A DNA stretch of 64,000 bases from Rhodovulum sp. MB263 (GCF_002073975.1 NZ_CP020384.1:3100001-3164000); one strand, 5' to 3'; positions 47,680 through 56,805 are shown, counted from the first letter of the stretch. Translations and numbers: made by a program. Notes: generated by a model from the letters alone, not told the origin.

Positions 47680-48702
47680 CTAAAGGACCAAATTGTTGAA
47701 ACCTGGAAGCGACCATAAATCAGCAGTGTCCACCTCGACACCATCTGGGGCCTCGGGGCGGTAGACCTTGCTCCCGGTTCCAGACATCTCGACACCCATG
47801 TAGTTTGTACCGGCTTTGGTCTTGAGGAAGTCTTTGGCCTCGTCGGTCAGGGTTCTGGCCAGCACAACGATGGGCACGTTTCTTTCCCGACATCGCTCGA
47901 TGATTTTTGGATGGATATGCAGATCGCGGAAGCCAAATCCGATACAAAGAAACGCGGAGGCGGTCTTCAGCGCGTCATCTGCGCCATTAATTATTGTTCG
48001 GAAAGGATCTTGGGACGTTGTCTCGTATTTGTTGAATCCAGGAGTAACGATTAGGGGGGTGTACTCGGCGGGTGGCAATTCAAAGACCGGCAATCCCACT
48101 GTTCGCTCATCTGCGGTGCGGAACCAGTCCAGCGAGCCATGGACCTTCCAGATCTTGACGACCCGCGAAGCCTTGGAGCCATGCCGGAATTTGACTCCGC
48201 CGGTGCTCTCCCACTTCTGGATATAGCCTGGAGCAAACCCGGTTTGAAAAAGCACTCCTTTGGAATTTCAGGCAAACTCTGCGACGCGATCATAGTTGGT
48301 GGTGACGACATGGATTTCGCGCAAGTTGCTGTTGAACATCCTGGACAGCAAACGCCCAAGAGCGAACTCCCCGCCATTTGACGCTGCAAGGCCTAATAGC
48401 GCTGTATCCTTCTCATTGACACATTGCCAAGTCAGGCTGACAATCTTCGCGAGCAGGGTATCCGGCAAAGCCTTGCCCTCCAACGCAGCTTCAAGATGAT
48501 CACCGTTTGCTAAGGCTGTCCGGACCAACAACCAAGCGTCCTCTTCGGCTTGGCCCACTGTTTCCAGCTTGTCACACAGGTAGCCGCTCAGTGCTCCCAT
48601 ACTTGGCAATCCATGTGGCATAGAGGCGCCACTTCCAAGGACAATTGTCGGGGATCCTTGGAAACAGGTTAGCGCAAACTTGGCGATGTCTTCTGTCTTC
48701 AT
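47680..48702 (-). pseudogene. SIR2-domain defence effector interrupted by an in-frame TGA
   Basis: The reading frame would encode about 340 residues of a SIR2-like NADase. It has the NAD-binding GSGASMPHGLPSMGALSGYL (about 23-42), HVVTTNYDRVAEFA (about 131-144), then TGA at 48270-48268. After four codons the same frame continues from a GTG with LFQTGFAPGYIQKW, KIWKVHGSLDWFRTAD (catalytic His region), SAFLCIGFGFRDLHIHPKI and a C-terminal tail to 47680. No base is lost, so a single substitution (for example TGC or TGG to TGA) explains the break. Readthrough or a sequencing error are alternatives. It pairs with HerA downstream. Confidence 0.88.
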
Positions 48703-48973
48703 TTAGTTTGGGACGCTCCGCTTGGGTTGGTATCAATGATCTGAATGAAAAGGCCCGTCGTCAGAGGCTAAACAGACCCCATTTGAAATCAACCTTAATA
48801 TGGAATCGCCAACAGGAAAAAATCCTGGCGTTGCAGCCAGAAAGAACGACCATAAGCAATTAGTATCACCGAACTAAACGGCCGCTTCTTGTCGCGGCAT
48901 TGGTTTTCACGCTGATGCAGCGAAGGTCAGCTTCCCGCCCATTCTTCCTCTTCTCAGCCGCTGCAGTTTCCGG

Positions 48974-49561
48974 CTACCACAGATCGTTGAACCGGTGCGC
49001 AGCCGTCCGCGTGTAATGCGCTGTGTGCCGGGGATCACGGTGTCCGAGGTAGTCCTGAATGACTCGCAAGTCGTGCCCCTTGTTCGCCAAGGCGAAACCG
49101 CAGGAATGGCGAAGCATATGTGGGTGGACGCGCTCGAGCCCGGCACGGGTGCCGGCGGATCCGAGGATGTAGCTTACGGCCTGCCTCGTGAGCGGCTGCT
49201 TGCGCTCGGAGACGAAGAGCCAAGGCAGCGCATCCTCCCTGCGCGCGAGCCAGCGCTTGATAGCCCGCAGCTCTTCGCCAGCGACTGGCTGCTCGACGCT
49301 GAGCCCGTTCTTCAGCCGTGCGACCCAGATCCGCGACTGCGCAAGATCCACGTCTTGCCGACGAAGCGCGATCACTTCGGAGACGCGCAGTCCATGCCGA
49401 AACATCATCAGGATCAATAGGTGGTCGCGAACCCCGTGGCGGCCCTTTTTGGCGGAAGCGAGAAGCCGGTCGATATCCGGCTGACCAAGGTAGTCACGGC
49501 TCCGCACATGGGCGTCGGTCGCCCGGTCATCCCCACTCTTGACACTTCGCCGATTGGGCAT
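48974..49561 (-). CDS. Short tyrosine recombinase (FimB/XerD-like catalytic domain)
   Basis: A 195-residue integrase consisting almost only of the catalytic domain. Catalytic residues are all visible: Arg59 in HGLRVSEV, His148 and Arg151 in HPHMLRHSCG, His174 in GHRDPRHT and Tyr183 in AHYTRT. The N-terminal SAM-like core-binding domain of phage integrases is missing, as in FimB/FimE-type recombinases. The ATG at 49561 has GAGAGG upstream. It lies between the SIR2-HerA and RT genes and may have served to integrate or invert part of the island; no recombination sites are evident. Confidence 0.9.
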   Translation of the reverse strand: MPNRRSVKSGDDRATDAHVRSRDYLGQPDIDRLLASAKKGRHGVRDHLLILMMFRHGLRVSEVIALRRQDVDLAQSRIWVARLKNGLSVEQPVAGEELRAIKRWLARREDALPWLFVSERKQPLTRQAVSYILGSAGTRAGLERVHPHMLRHSCGFALANKGHDLRVIQDYLGHRDPRHTAHYTRTAAHRFNDLW

Positions 49562-50160
49562 GGTTATGTCGCCTCTCACAAGTCTCTGCCTGGCAAGGCT
49601 TGGCCGAGATCAACTCTTAACAAAACACACCAAGTGTAAAGAGTCGCTTGAGCGTCGAGGAAGCACGCGCATGTTCGTCGCCACGAGGTAAGCCTACTTT
49701 TTTGGAAGTGATCTTCAGACTCGCGATGCCACGACCCATTCGCGGCGAGGCTCGGCTAAGTTCTTTGGGGGCCCCGCTGCGACGTCCATCCAAGATGCCA
49801 AGCGCCGACACAAAGGGCGGAAAGCGGTCGTTCGCCGCACATGCGCGCTGAGGAGCCGAAGGGCGGAAAGTGGACATTCGCTGCGGATTTGGCGAATGTC
49901 CACTTCGGTCGCTGCAGTGCGACGGCTGATATTTGCGATCAGTCAAGATCACCACAAGCATCCCAGCATTGACCTCCAGACGCTGGCTTTCTCCAGCCAA
50001 CCCGGTAAAACTGAGGGTCAAATTTGGTAGAAACATGCTCCCGTCGACGTCTGAGGCTAAAGTTCATCTTTGAAGGTGTCGCCGGGCTAAGAATGAAATT
50101 TCGTGTTCGAACATTCAGCCCGCTTTGGTCGAACGCGAAGAGTTTTGAAAAGGTGAAGAC
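49562..50160. other. Gene-free region ahead of the RT-nitrilase gene
   Basis: About 600 bases without a convincing gene. At 49856-49925 the sequence contains GGAAAGTGGACATTCGCTGC and, facing it, GCGAATGTCCACTTCGGTC, an imperfect inverted pair whose motif recurs in other spacers of this island (near 55372 and 55470). The promoter of the RT gene should lie near 50050-50150. Some RT defence systems have an adjacent structured RNA; I cannot point to one here. Confidence 0.5.
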
Positions 50161-53100
50161 GTGAAGCGACTATTTCCGAGTCTTGAGTTGGTATCTCAAG
50201 AGTATGTTTTGGTTCAAGCTTGGAAGAAGGCTTCGTCTTACATTCGATATCACAATTGGTTCTCTGATACTTTGGAGCTTGATCGAGCTGCTGCCGACCT
50301 TCCAAGGTTCATATCCAACCTCTCCGAGCGACTACGCAGCGGCAGATACGAGACAGATGAGATAAGGCTTGTCCCCGCTCCGAAGAACCAGCAATGGCAT
50401 CTTGACGCCAAAGGGCATTGGAAGCCCGTCAAGCGGGGATCGACGAAAATCCGCCCACTAGCCCACGTCTCTCTCTCAGATCAGGTCACTGCGACGGCTT
50501 TACTTCTTTGCCTAGGCGACAGGGTCGAGACGGCGCAAGGAGACCCCACGGCCAATATCAGTTCCTCCACAGTGCGCTCTTCGGTCATGTCATATGGTAA
50601 CCGTCTATTTTGTGATCGAGATGACGAACGAAGTGGCCTCATTCACCGCTGGGGCTCATCCAAGCTATACCGAGCCTACTTCCAAGATTACCGCGCATTT
50701 CTTCAACGGCCGGAAATGGTTGCAGCATCGCTTGGAAGTGATGATAAGGCACTGATCATCCAGAGCGACCTCAAGCAGTTCTACGATCGTGTAACCCCAG
50801 AGCTGCTCAATACGAAGGTACAGGCTCTGCGAACTCCTGATGATGATGATGCGTTCTTTGACCTAGCAGCTAATGTCTTCAACTGGTCTTGGACAGAACG
50901 TGACGAATGTCAGTTCGACGAATACAAGCGCGGCGCGGAGATCCCCAATTTTCACGGAGTATCCCTTCCGCAAGGGCTTGTATCGTCTGGGTTCTTTTCA
51001 AATGTGGTGCTGCTTGATTTTGATCGGGCGGTCCTTGGACAAATTGGTCATGAGGTGGCCAACGGTGTGTGGCTACGGGACGCATGTCGCTACGTTGACG
51101 ACATTCGGCTGACGATCACAATCGCCCCGGGGATTGATCATGTTGAAGCTCAAATGCGGGCAATGGGCTGGCTTTCAGAGACGCTGGCCGAGGCCTGTCC
51201 TGGCTTGGAATTCTCCCCGGAAAAGACTTCAGCAGCATCGGTCGGTGGCGAGCAGGTTCCTCTCATTCGTCAATCCCGAAAAATGGAGCGAATCCAAACC
51301 GCGATCTCTGGCGGGTTCGATGCACGTGGTGGAGAGGAGGTTATCCAGGCGATTGAAGCGCTCGTCCGTTCACAGCTGACCATCAACGGTGCCGGAGAAA
51401 CGGTAACTCCACCGGGCATGAAAGCGGTGCCAGATGTAAAGGATGAGACAATCGGTCGCTTTGCTGCAGGTCGGTTTCGAAAGACCTACCGCTCACTAAG
51501 ACCACTCCTTGATGATCGACCGTTGGTCGAGCCAACTGACTTCGGTGAAGAAACCTACCGGCGCTCCCGACTCTTTCAATCTGAGTTGGACGATGATGCG
51601 CATGCCTTCGCACTAGTGCTCATCGAACGATGGATACTTGACCCTTCAAATGTGCGACCACTCCGCGTCGCGCTAGATCTCTGGCCGTCTCGCCAGCTGT
51701 TAGAAGAAGTACTGAAACTCTTTGAGCCGTATCTATCAGGTCAGATCAAAGTGGTCCGCGACCGACAGGTGGCCTACTATTGCCTTGCAGAGATACTTCG
51801 AGCCGGTGCGACTGAGACTGGCTTCGTCAGCGATACCGAGAGTCTTCCATCGTCGGTCGACCTCGCCGAATATCGGTCGCTGCTCCTCCAGTTGGCGATC
51901 CGAGTGGTCCAAGGCAAGGCCGAACGCGCCCCTTGGTATCTAGAGCAGCAAGCACTCCTCTTCATCGCGGCGCACGATCCCCAAGCCATTCAGTCGCCAA
52001 AAGCTCCTCGGACCAATCGCTCCTACTGGAAAATGTTATCCTTCCTACAGGGAGATCACCTGAACCACATATCGAACAGGGATTTTGCTATATCCGCAGT
52101 AGTGAGCCGAAGGTCTTTCCTGTCGAGGAACCGAGCGGTAGAGCTCGTCGGCCCGAAGCTCACGACGGCGAGATTTGCCGAGGTTGCGGCACGCGACATC
52201 GAATTCTCCCGCGATCTCTTGCGCTCCGTCGATCTGCAGCCACACATTCCGGCGGGCATCGCCGAGGACTTGGGAGTCGCAGAATGGACTTTCAACGGCG
52301 AGATGCACTCTCTGCAATCCTTTGTTCAGGACAAGGGACCACTAAATCCACTTCGGAACGAAATAGGCGTCCTCAGCTTTGCCGCCAAATTCATCGAACA
52401 CCTCGAACAGGGAAGTGTGCCGGAGGTCATTACACCGTCGACTACTCAGATAAGTGTACGGCCAGTTGGCGATTACGCTCATGTTGAGAATGTGGTTTTC
52501 CGATCGGCGCAGGTCTCATCTTCTTACCGCTCGATCTACGTCCCACCTTCTTGGGTTCCGGAAAATCAATCTTGGCGCTTTCAGCTTGGTTTTCTCCTAC
52601 GCTTCATACTGACGGCCAGAATCGACTTTAGTCTTCCGGTCAAGTCGGCTTCATGGAAGGAAGCTGAGCACATCTACCGCCCAACTAGAGCTCACTGGTT
52701 TCAGCGGCAGTACGGGTTCTACAACGGGCACGAGGCCTTCGGTGACGATTGGCTGCCCATCTCACAGTTCACTCAGGATCTACTCTTTGATCTCCTCATC
52801 TGGCCAGGCTGCCGCAAAGGCGACAAGGAGGCCGACCAATTTTCGTTGGAGGAGATGGCTGTCCGGGTACGTGCTGCCTTAAATGAAGCCCATTTAGCTA
52901 TTGGCTCGGCAACTGGAACCCTGATGTTGCCGATCGAAGCTCCAATTCCTGGCTCCGCGTTGACAGGGCGACCGCTCCGGGCCTGCGTAGTCCAATCGAT
53001 CATGCCTGAGGCCAAAGATTTCTCAGCTACCGATCTCGAGATGCGTTCCTCGAATCTGCGACGAAAACACCGCAGGCATCTGTCGACCGCCTTGGCTGCA

Positions 53101-53859
53101 GTTGAGAAGATGCTGGATCTCCGCGAGACGCATAAGCCGGCAAACAAACGTCTGGATTGGCTCATCCTGCCGGAACTGTCAGTACATCCAGACGACGTTG
53201 CTACCCATCTTGTGCCATTCGCACGGGCATACAAGACCGCGATTTTGGCAGGTATGGCCTACGAGCAAGTGGCTCCCGGGCAGCCTTTGGTCAATTCCGC
53301 CCTGTGGATCATCCCAAGAATGGTGCCGGGCATGGGGTTGGAGATCGCGATCAGGAGGCAGGGAAAAAAACACCTTTCTCCGATGGAGCAGAAATATGTC
53401 AAGCCTGTTAAATTGGTTGAAGGATTCCGCCCGTGCCAATGGCTGATAGGTTATGAATGGTCAAGCAATCCCACCGACCATCCGCTGTGGCTCACCGCTT
53501 CCATTTGCTACGATGCAACGGATTTGAAGTTGGCGAGCGATCTCCGAGAGCGCTCAGATGTATTTGCGATTCCCGCGCTGAACCTGGATGTCGGCACCTT
53601 CGATCAGATGGCCCAAGCGTTGCACTATCACATGTATCAGCTAGTTCTGATCGCGAACAATGGAGCATACGGCGGCAGCAATGCGCACATGCCAAAGGGA
53701 GAGGCTTATCAGCGTCAAGTTTTCCACACCCATGGTCAGCCTCAAGCTACAGTATCTTTTTTCGAAATTGACGATATCGCAGACATAAAGCACCGGCACC
53801 AGTTGGGCACGACTAAATCAGATGGATGGAAGTATCCACCCGCGGGGTTTTTACCCTAG
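50161..53859 (+). CDS. Reverse transcriptase-nitrilase fusion (DRT1/UG1-type defence protein)
   Basis: A 1232-residue protein. The N-terminal RT domain (about 1-340) has DLKQFYDRV (first catalytic Asp203), LPQGLVSSGFFSN and RYVDDIRL with Asp313 and Asp314. A helical middle region (about 380-920) lacks known motifs. The C-terminus (about 940-1220) is a carbon-nitrogen hydrolase with the nitrilase triad Glu1005 (ILPELS), Lys1070 (GKKHLS) and Cys1116 (SICYDAT). This domain order and size match class UG1 RTs, reported as the anti-phage system DRT type 1. Start GTG 50161 has AAAAGGTG upstream. No partner gene is needed in the described system. All catalytic residues are intact. Confidence 0.93.
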   Translation: MKRLFPSLELVSQEYVLVQAWKKASSYIRYHNWFSDTLELDRAAADLPRFISNLSERLRSGRYETDEIRLVPAPKNQQWHLDAKGHWKPVKRGSTKIRPLAHVSLSDQVTATALLLCLGDRVETAQGDPTANISSSTVRSSVMSYGNRLFCDRDDERSGLIHRWGSSKLYRAYFQDYRAFLQRPEMVAASLGSDDKALIIQSDLKQFYDRVTPELLNTKVQALRTPDDDDAFFDLAANVFNWSWTERDECQFDEYKRGAEIPNFHGVSLPQGLVSSGFFSNVVLLDFDRAVLGQIGHEVANGVWLRDACRYVDDIRLTITIAPGIDHVEAQMRAMGWLSETLAEACPGLEFSPEKTSAASVGGEQVPLIRQSRKMERIQTAISGGFDARGGEEVIQAIEALVRSQLTINGAGETVTPPGMKAVPDVKDETIGRFAAGRFRKTYRSLRPLLDDRPLVEPTDFGEETYRRSRLFQSELDDDAHAFALVLIERWILDPSNVRPLRVALDLWPSRQLLEEVLKLFEPYLSGQIKVVRDRQVAYYCLAEILRAGATETGFVSDTESLPSSVDLAEYRSLLLQLAIRVVQGKAERAPWYLEQQALLFIAAHDPQAIQSPKAPRTNRSYWKMLSFLQGDHLNHISNRDFAISAVVSRRSFLSRNRAVELVGPKLTTARFAEVAARDIEFSRDLLRSVDLQPHIPAGIAEDLGVAEWTFNGEMHSLQSFVQDKGPLNPLRNEIGVLSFAAKFIEHLEQGSVPEVITPSTTQISVRPVGDYAHVENVVFRSAQVSSSYRSIYVPPSWVPENQSWRFQLGFLLRFILTARIDFSLPVKSASWKEAEHIYRPTRAHWFQRQYGFYNGHEAFGDDWLPISQFTQDLLFDLLIWPGCRKGDKEADQFSLEEMAVRVRAALNEAHLAIGSATGTLMLPIEAPIPGSALTGRPLRACVVQSIMPEAKDFSATDLEMRSSNLRRKHRRHLSTALAAVEKMLDLRETHKPANKRLDWLILPELSVHPDDVATHLVPFARAYKTAILAGMAYEQVAPGQPLVNSALWIIPRMVPGMGLEIAIRRQGKKHLSPMEQKYVKPVKLVEGFRPCQWLIGYEWSSNPTDHPLWLTASICYDATDLKLASDLRERSDVFAIPALNLDVGTFDQMAQALHYHMYQLVLIANNGAYGGSNAHMPKGEAYQRQVFHTHGQPQATVSFFEIDDIADIKHRHQLGTTKSDGWKYPPAGFLP

Positions 53860-54116
53860 ATTTATACATTCAGGATGCTTCTTGTTGCCTCTCACAAAGA
53901 TGGAACTGCTTTAGACATCGGAGGCGCGAAGCGAACATCCGCCCGCGGACCAGTCAAGGTCGGCTCTGGGCCGTCCCTGAAGGGGCGGTGCCGTTTAACC
54001 AATAATATGTTGCGAACCATCTGGCGGCGGCAGAGAGCCCACTTTGACGGATGTGGCGTTTAGCGCTAGTGGCGGCTAGTGTACCTGAATTTTGCGGCGT
54101 CATTGGCAGGTCTGAC

Positions 54117-55256
54117 TTAAACTGACTGGTTTGCTGCTCTACTCTGAGCGGCAAGCTCACCGACGAAGGTACGAAGGCTGTCCATATATGCTAGATATCC
54201 ATTTCGGATCGTGTTTGGATCCAATGCGAGCAGAGTTGCGGTCAAGAGCGCCGCGTCTGCAATCGACCGCGCCACGCGATCCTTCGGCTGATCTGCGTGA
54301 AGGCCTGCATTCAACTCTTCAACGACGCGATCAACCTCCTTCCCAATACTGGAAAGCCGTTTTGGATCATCGTGAAGGTGGTCCTCGGCAAAAGCCCATA
54401 ACCGATTTCGGTAAGCTTGTTTGTTCAACTTCCGCTTGCCCCTCAGCGCGTCCGTCGGTGGGAACAGTGCGTCTGCGAGCTGCTCCAGATAGCGGCGGCC
54501 CGAGACCGCCACTTGAGCCAACTCCTCTTCATTCTCTGCGCTTGCGAGACGTTCTGCCGCAGCACCTAACGCATTGAACAGTTTCGGACTCAGATCCTCC
54601 AACATCATGGTAAGCTGGTATGAATCATCTTCACCACCCGGCAGCCAATGGGTTAGAAGGTTTCGGAATGCAGCCACTCGCTCGAAATGCCGTGGCGTGT
54701 CGAAATCATCTAGGATTGTGCGGCTAGCACCTGTGTCCTCGAACCCGGTATCGTCGTAGCCGAGTCCCTGCATGTCTTCGAGATCCGATGGATCGCAACC
54801 GTCTTGGTTGCCCATTGAGTAAAAGCATCTGAGCTTCATGCCCTCGAGTCGGTAATGTGGCGGTAGGCTCAACCTGTAGAGCGCGAGATGCGGTGGAAAT
54901 TCCAAATGGATGGAGATAGCGCCTATGAAGCCGTCATGTTCGAAAAGAGCCTCACTCAACTCTTCCGCAAGCGCTGTCGGCATATTCTCAAATACCATCC
55001 CGAAGACCGTCGGAAAGCCATCGAACAAGCGTTTCTCATAGACGTAACCCCATTCACTGTTAGCGAAAGCTGCCTTGAAGAGAGCTTCGGGATCCTGTCC
55101 GCGTTCGAGCCCGACCAAGACATCGCCAATGGACAGTTTCATGTGACGGTCGGATCGTTGAATGATCCCTGTTGAGAAAACCGCATCGCGGATTTCATGC
55201 CAATAATTTCCGGCTTCGGAGTAGGCGCGCCAATTGAATAGCAGTGCAATAATCAT
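54117..55256 (-). CDS. Uncharacterised island protein, possible HEPN-like C-terminus
   Basis: A 379-residue soluble protein that I do not recognise. The N-terminal two thirds contain HMKLSIGDVLVGLERGQDPE, VYEKRLFDGFPTVFGMVFEN and HLALYRLSLPPHYRLEGMKL. The C-terminal third (about 245-365) is helical: RRYLEQLADALFPPTDALRG, KRKLNKQAYRNRLWAF, VVEELNAGLHADQPKDRVAR. The LNAGLHA followed by an Arg helix recalls HEPN-type or DUF4145-like domains in defence proteins, but this is weak. GAGGTG precedes the ATG. It is convergent with the RT gene and sits among defence genes, so it may be another defence component. Confidence 0.8.
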   Translation of the reverse strand: MIIALLFNWRAYSEAGNYWHEIRDAVFSTGIIQRSDRHMKLSIGDVLVGLERGQDPEALFKAAFANSEWGYVYEKRLFDGFPTVFGMVFENMPTALAEELSEALFEHDGFIGAISIHLEFPPHLALYRLSLPPHYRLEGMKLRCFYSMGNQDGCDPSDLEDMQGLGYDDTGFEDTGASRTILDDFDTPRHFERVAAFRNLLTHWLPGGEDDSYQLTMMLEDLSPKLFNALGAAAERLASAENEEELAQVAVSGRRYLEQLADALFPPTDALRGKRKLNKQAYRNRLWAFAEDHLHDDPKRLSSIGKEVDRVVEELNAGLHADQPKDRVARSIADAALLTATLLALDPNTIRNGYLAYMDSLRTFVGELAAQSRAANQSV

Positions 55257-55579
55257 CGATCACCTCGCGAAAGCAGAGGACAAATGCTACTCCCTACATT
55301 CTCTGATCGCCAGTGCAGACACTCGCTCGGCCGACTGATCCCGTCCAAGCGCAGGCCACCTGCGCTAAACGGATGTCCGCTTCTCCGAAGCCGCAGTGCG
55401 GCACCAGTGACTGGGATGAATGTCTCTTATGGGCCGATAGTGTCTGGTGCGGGATCGCCAGCGTCAGCGGCAATGTTCGCTTCCTGCGCATTGCAGCCTT
55501 AGCATCGCACGCCCGACTAGCCACTTCTGCTCATTTTTATTGCCAAGGTCGCTCTTCACTGACCACTGCATGCAGCAGT
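55257..55579. other. Gene-free spacer with a recurrent GC motif
   Basis: These 323 bases separate two minus-strand genes. They contain GGATGTCCGCTTCTCCGAAG (55372) and GGCAATGTTCGCTTCCTGCG (55469), resembling the motif in the spacer near 49856. Open frames here have no family resemblance. Confidence 0.5.
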
Positions 55580-56191
55580 TCAGCTATCCTCCCACTCGTC
55601 GTCGAAGAACTTCTTCAGCTCATCCTCCGAGTAGAAAACCTTGGAGCCGACGCGTTGAGTTGCCGCGCTAACCTTTGCGAGACCTTCATTCCCCAGCGAC
55701 TGGTCTGGGTTGTCATCCTGCCTAGGCTCCACTTTCTTTAACGCTTGGGCGTATAGCTTCTTGAATGTCTGCCGGTTGATGCCCATCAACCTCGCGGCAC
55801 CAGCAAGGCTGCCAGCGGCATCGTATGCTATTCGCACTTGTTCAGATGAGAACTCCACACGTGATCGCCCCGGCACGTTCGAGAAGCCCAGTGCTTCCCG
55901 CTTGCGAGCGATCCATTTCGGATCAACGCGATGTAGCTTCGCCAAGGCCGTGTCGCGAAACCCCTCCCGAAACTGGGATTGGAGCAGCGCGTCGAAATCA
56001 TAGCCGAAATGCTTTAACGTCTCGATCAGATTGGACCGGCTGGCGGCGAAACGCTCCCGAACCTTAGCCAACGACCGGCTGTGTGCCATCAAGTCAATTA
56101 ATTCAGAGTGATGGACACCATGACCTTCGCCATCTGTAAAGACGACGACGAAGTCACCACAAACCTCCAGATGACGTTTTGCTTCGGCCAT
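55580..56191 (-). CDS. Uncharacterised protein with Fis-type helix-turn-helix
   Basis: A 203-residue protein. The central part (about 107-145) has FSSEQVRIAYDAAGSLAGAA then RLMGINRQTFKKLYAQALKK, a Fis/NtrC-tail type helix-turn-helix. The N-terminal part (VVVFTDGEGHGVHHSELIDL, LAKVRERFAASRSNLIETLK) may contain a second helical DNA-binding segment. The C-terminus SKVFYSEDELKKFFDDEWED is acidic. It is divergent from the HTH gene at 56344 across 152 bases with repeated CTGATTC. A regulator of the transposition genes or cargo is plausible; not a known family to me. Confidence 0.75.
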   Translation of the reverse strand: MAEAKRHLEVCGDFVVVFTDGEGHGVHHSELIDLMAHSRSLAKVRERFAASRSNLIETLKHFGYDFDALLQSQFREGFRDTALAKLHRVDPKWIARKREALGFSNVPGRSRVEFSSEQVRIAYDAAGSLAGAARLMGINRQTFKKLYAQALKKVEPRQDDNPDQSLGNEGLAKVSAATQRVGSKVFYSEDELKKFFDDEWEDS

Positions 56192-56343
56192 AGACCCTTC
56201 CTCTGACTAAAAACTCCGGTGAAATTCCACCGACATATATCGCAAGGATTTCACCACAGCTTTTAACCACCTGATTCTAAACAGTTGTCCTTGACTGATT
56301 CGTTGATAGCTGATTCCCTCCAGATCACGAAGTCCCAGCAATC
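56192..56343. promoter_or_regulatory. Divergent control region with CTGATTC repeats
   Basis: CTGATTC occurs in direct orientation at 56271-56277, 56295-56301 and 56310-56316. A small inverted pair CGGTGAAATTCCACCG (56218-56233) lies nearer the left gene. The spacing and location between two divergent HTH genes suggest operators. Confidence 0.5.
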
Positions 56344-56604
56344 ATGGTTACAGCGCCTATGTCACACACAGTGAATCCAGCTCATGAACGCCTGAAAATG
56401 GAGCTACGTCTACGTGGCAAATCCATCGCCTCAGTCGCCCGCGAGCTGGAGGTTCTGCGTTCGACGGTCACGCTGGTCAGCCAAGGTCTGCGCAGGTCTT
56501 TGAAAATCGAGAGGGCCCTTGCCGATGCTGTCGAGAAGACCCCGGCCGAGCTCTTCCCCGACCGTTACCCAGCAGAGGAGGACAGCGCGGCAAACAAAAC
56601 CTGA
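56344..56604 (+). CDS. Small HTH regulator (Ner/Nlp-like)
   Basis: An 86-residue protein, nearly all one HTH domain: HERLKMELRLRGKSIASVAR, ELEVLRSTVTLVSQGLRRSL, then EKTPAELFPDRYP. This resembles the Ner/Nlp-type regulators of Mu-like elements (RGxSxxxxA-R and xPEELFPxRY). An ATG at 56362 (MSHTVNPAHE) is an alternative start. It lies 202 bases upstream of tnsA on the same strand with a terminator-like hairpin between, so it probably regulates the transposition operon. Confidence 0.85.
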   Translation: MVTAPMSHTVNPAHERLKMELRLRGKSIASVARELEVLRSTVTLVSQGLRRSLKIERALADAVEKTPAELFPDRYPAEEDSAANKT

Positions 56605-56618
56605 CATCGGGAAATAAA

Positions 56619-56650
56619 AAGACCCTCCTGCGCTAACAGGAAGGCCTTTT
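56619..56650 (+). terminator. Terminator-like hairpin after the HTH gene
   Basis: AAGACCCTCCTG and CAGGAAGGCCTT form an imperfect 12-bp stem around CGCTAA, followed by TTTT and preceded by an A-run. Confidence 0.7.
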
Positions 56651-56732
56651 GAATAAGTGTCGTTGGTCGCGACACCTTATTCATCCCCTGAGTCTCAAGA
56701 AAAGTCAACCTGCCGAGGCGTCTCTCGGCAGG
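56651..56732. repeat. Two palindromes upstream of tnsA
   Basis: GAATAAGTGTCG (56651-56662) faces CGACACCTTATTC (56670-56682) with one bulged base. CCTGCCGAG (56709-56717) pairs exactly with CTCGGCAGG (56724-56732). Neither is followed by a T-run. They could be operators, TnsB-binding sites or a transposon end (TGTCG/CGACA), which I cannot decide. Confidence 0.6.
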
Positions 56733-56805
56733 GCAGTCAAACTCATCTCAAACATAGGGGGATGTCGCCCCGCGCCTGCTCCGATCCACATGGGTCGGCG
56801 CCCAG

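Noticed and set aside
48268-48270. Selenocysteine at the TGA in the SIR2 gene
   Set aside because: No SECIS-like hairpin is evident directly after the codon and the family does not use selenocysteine; a nonsense mutation is simpler.
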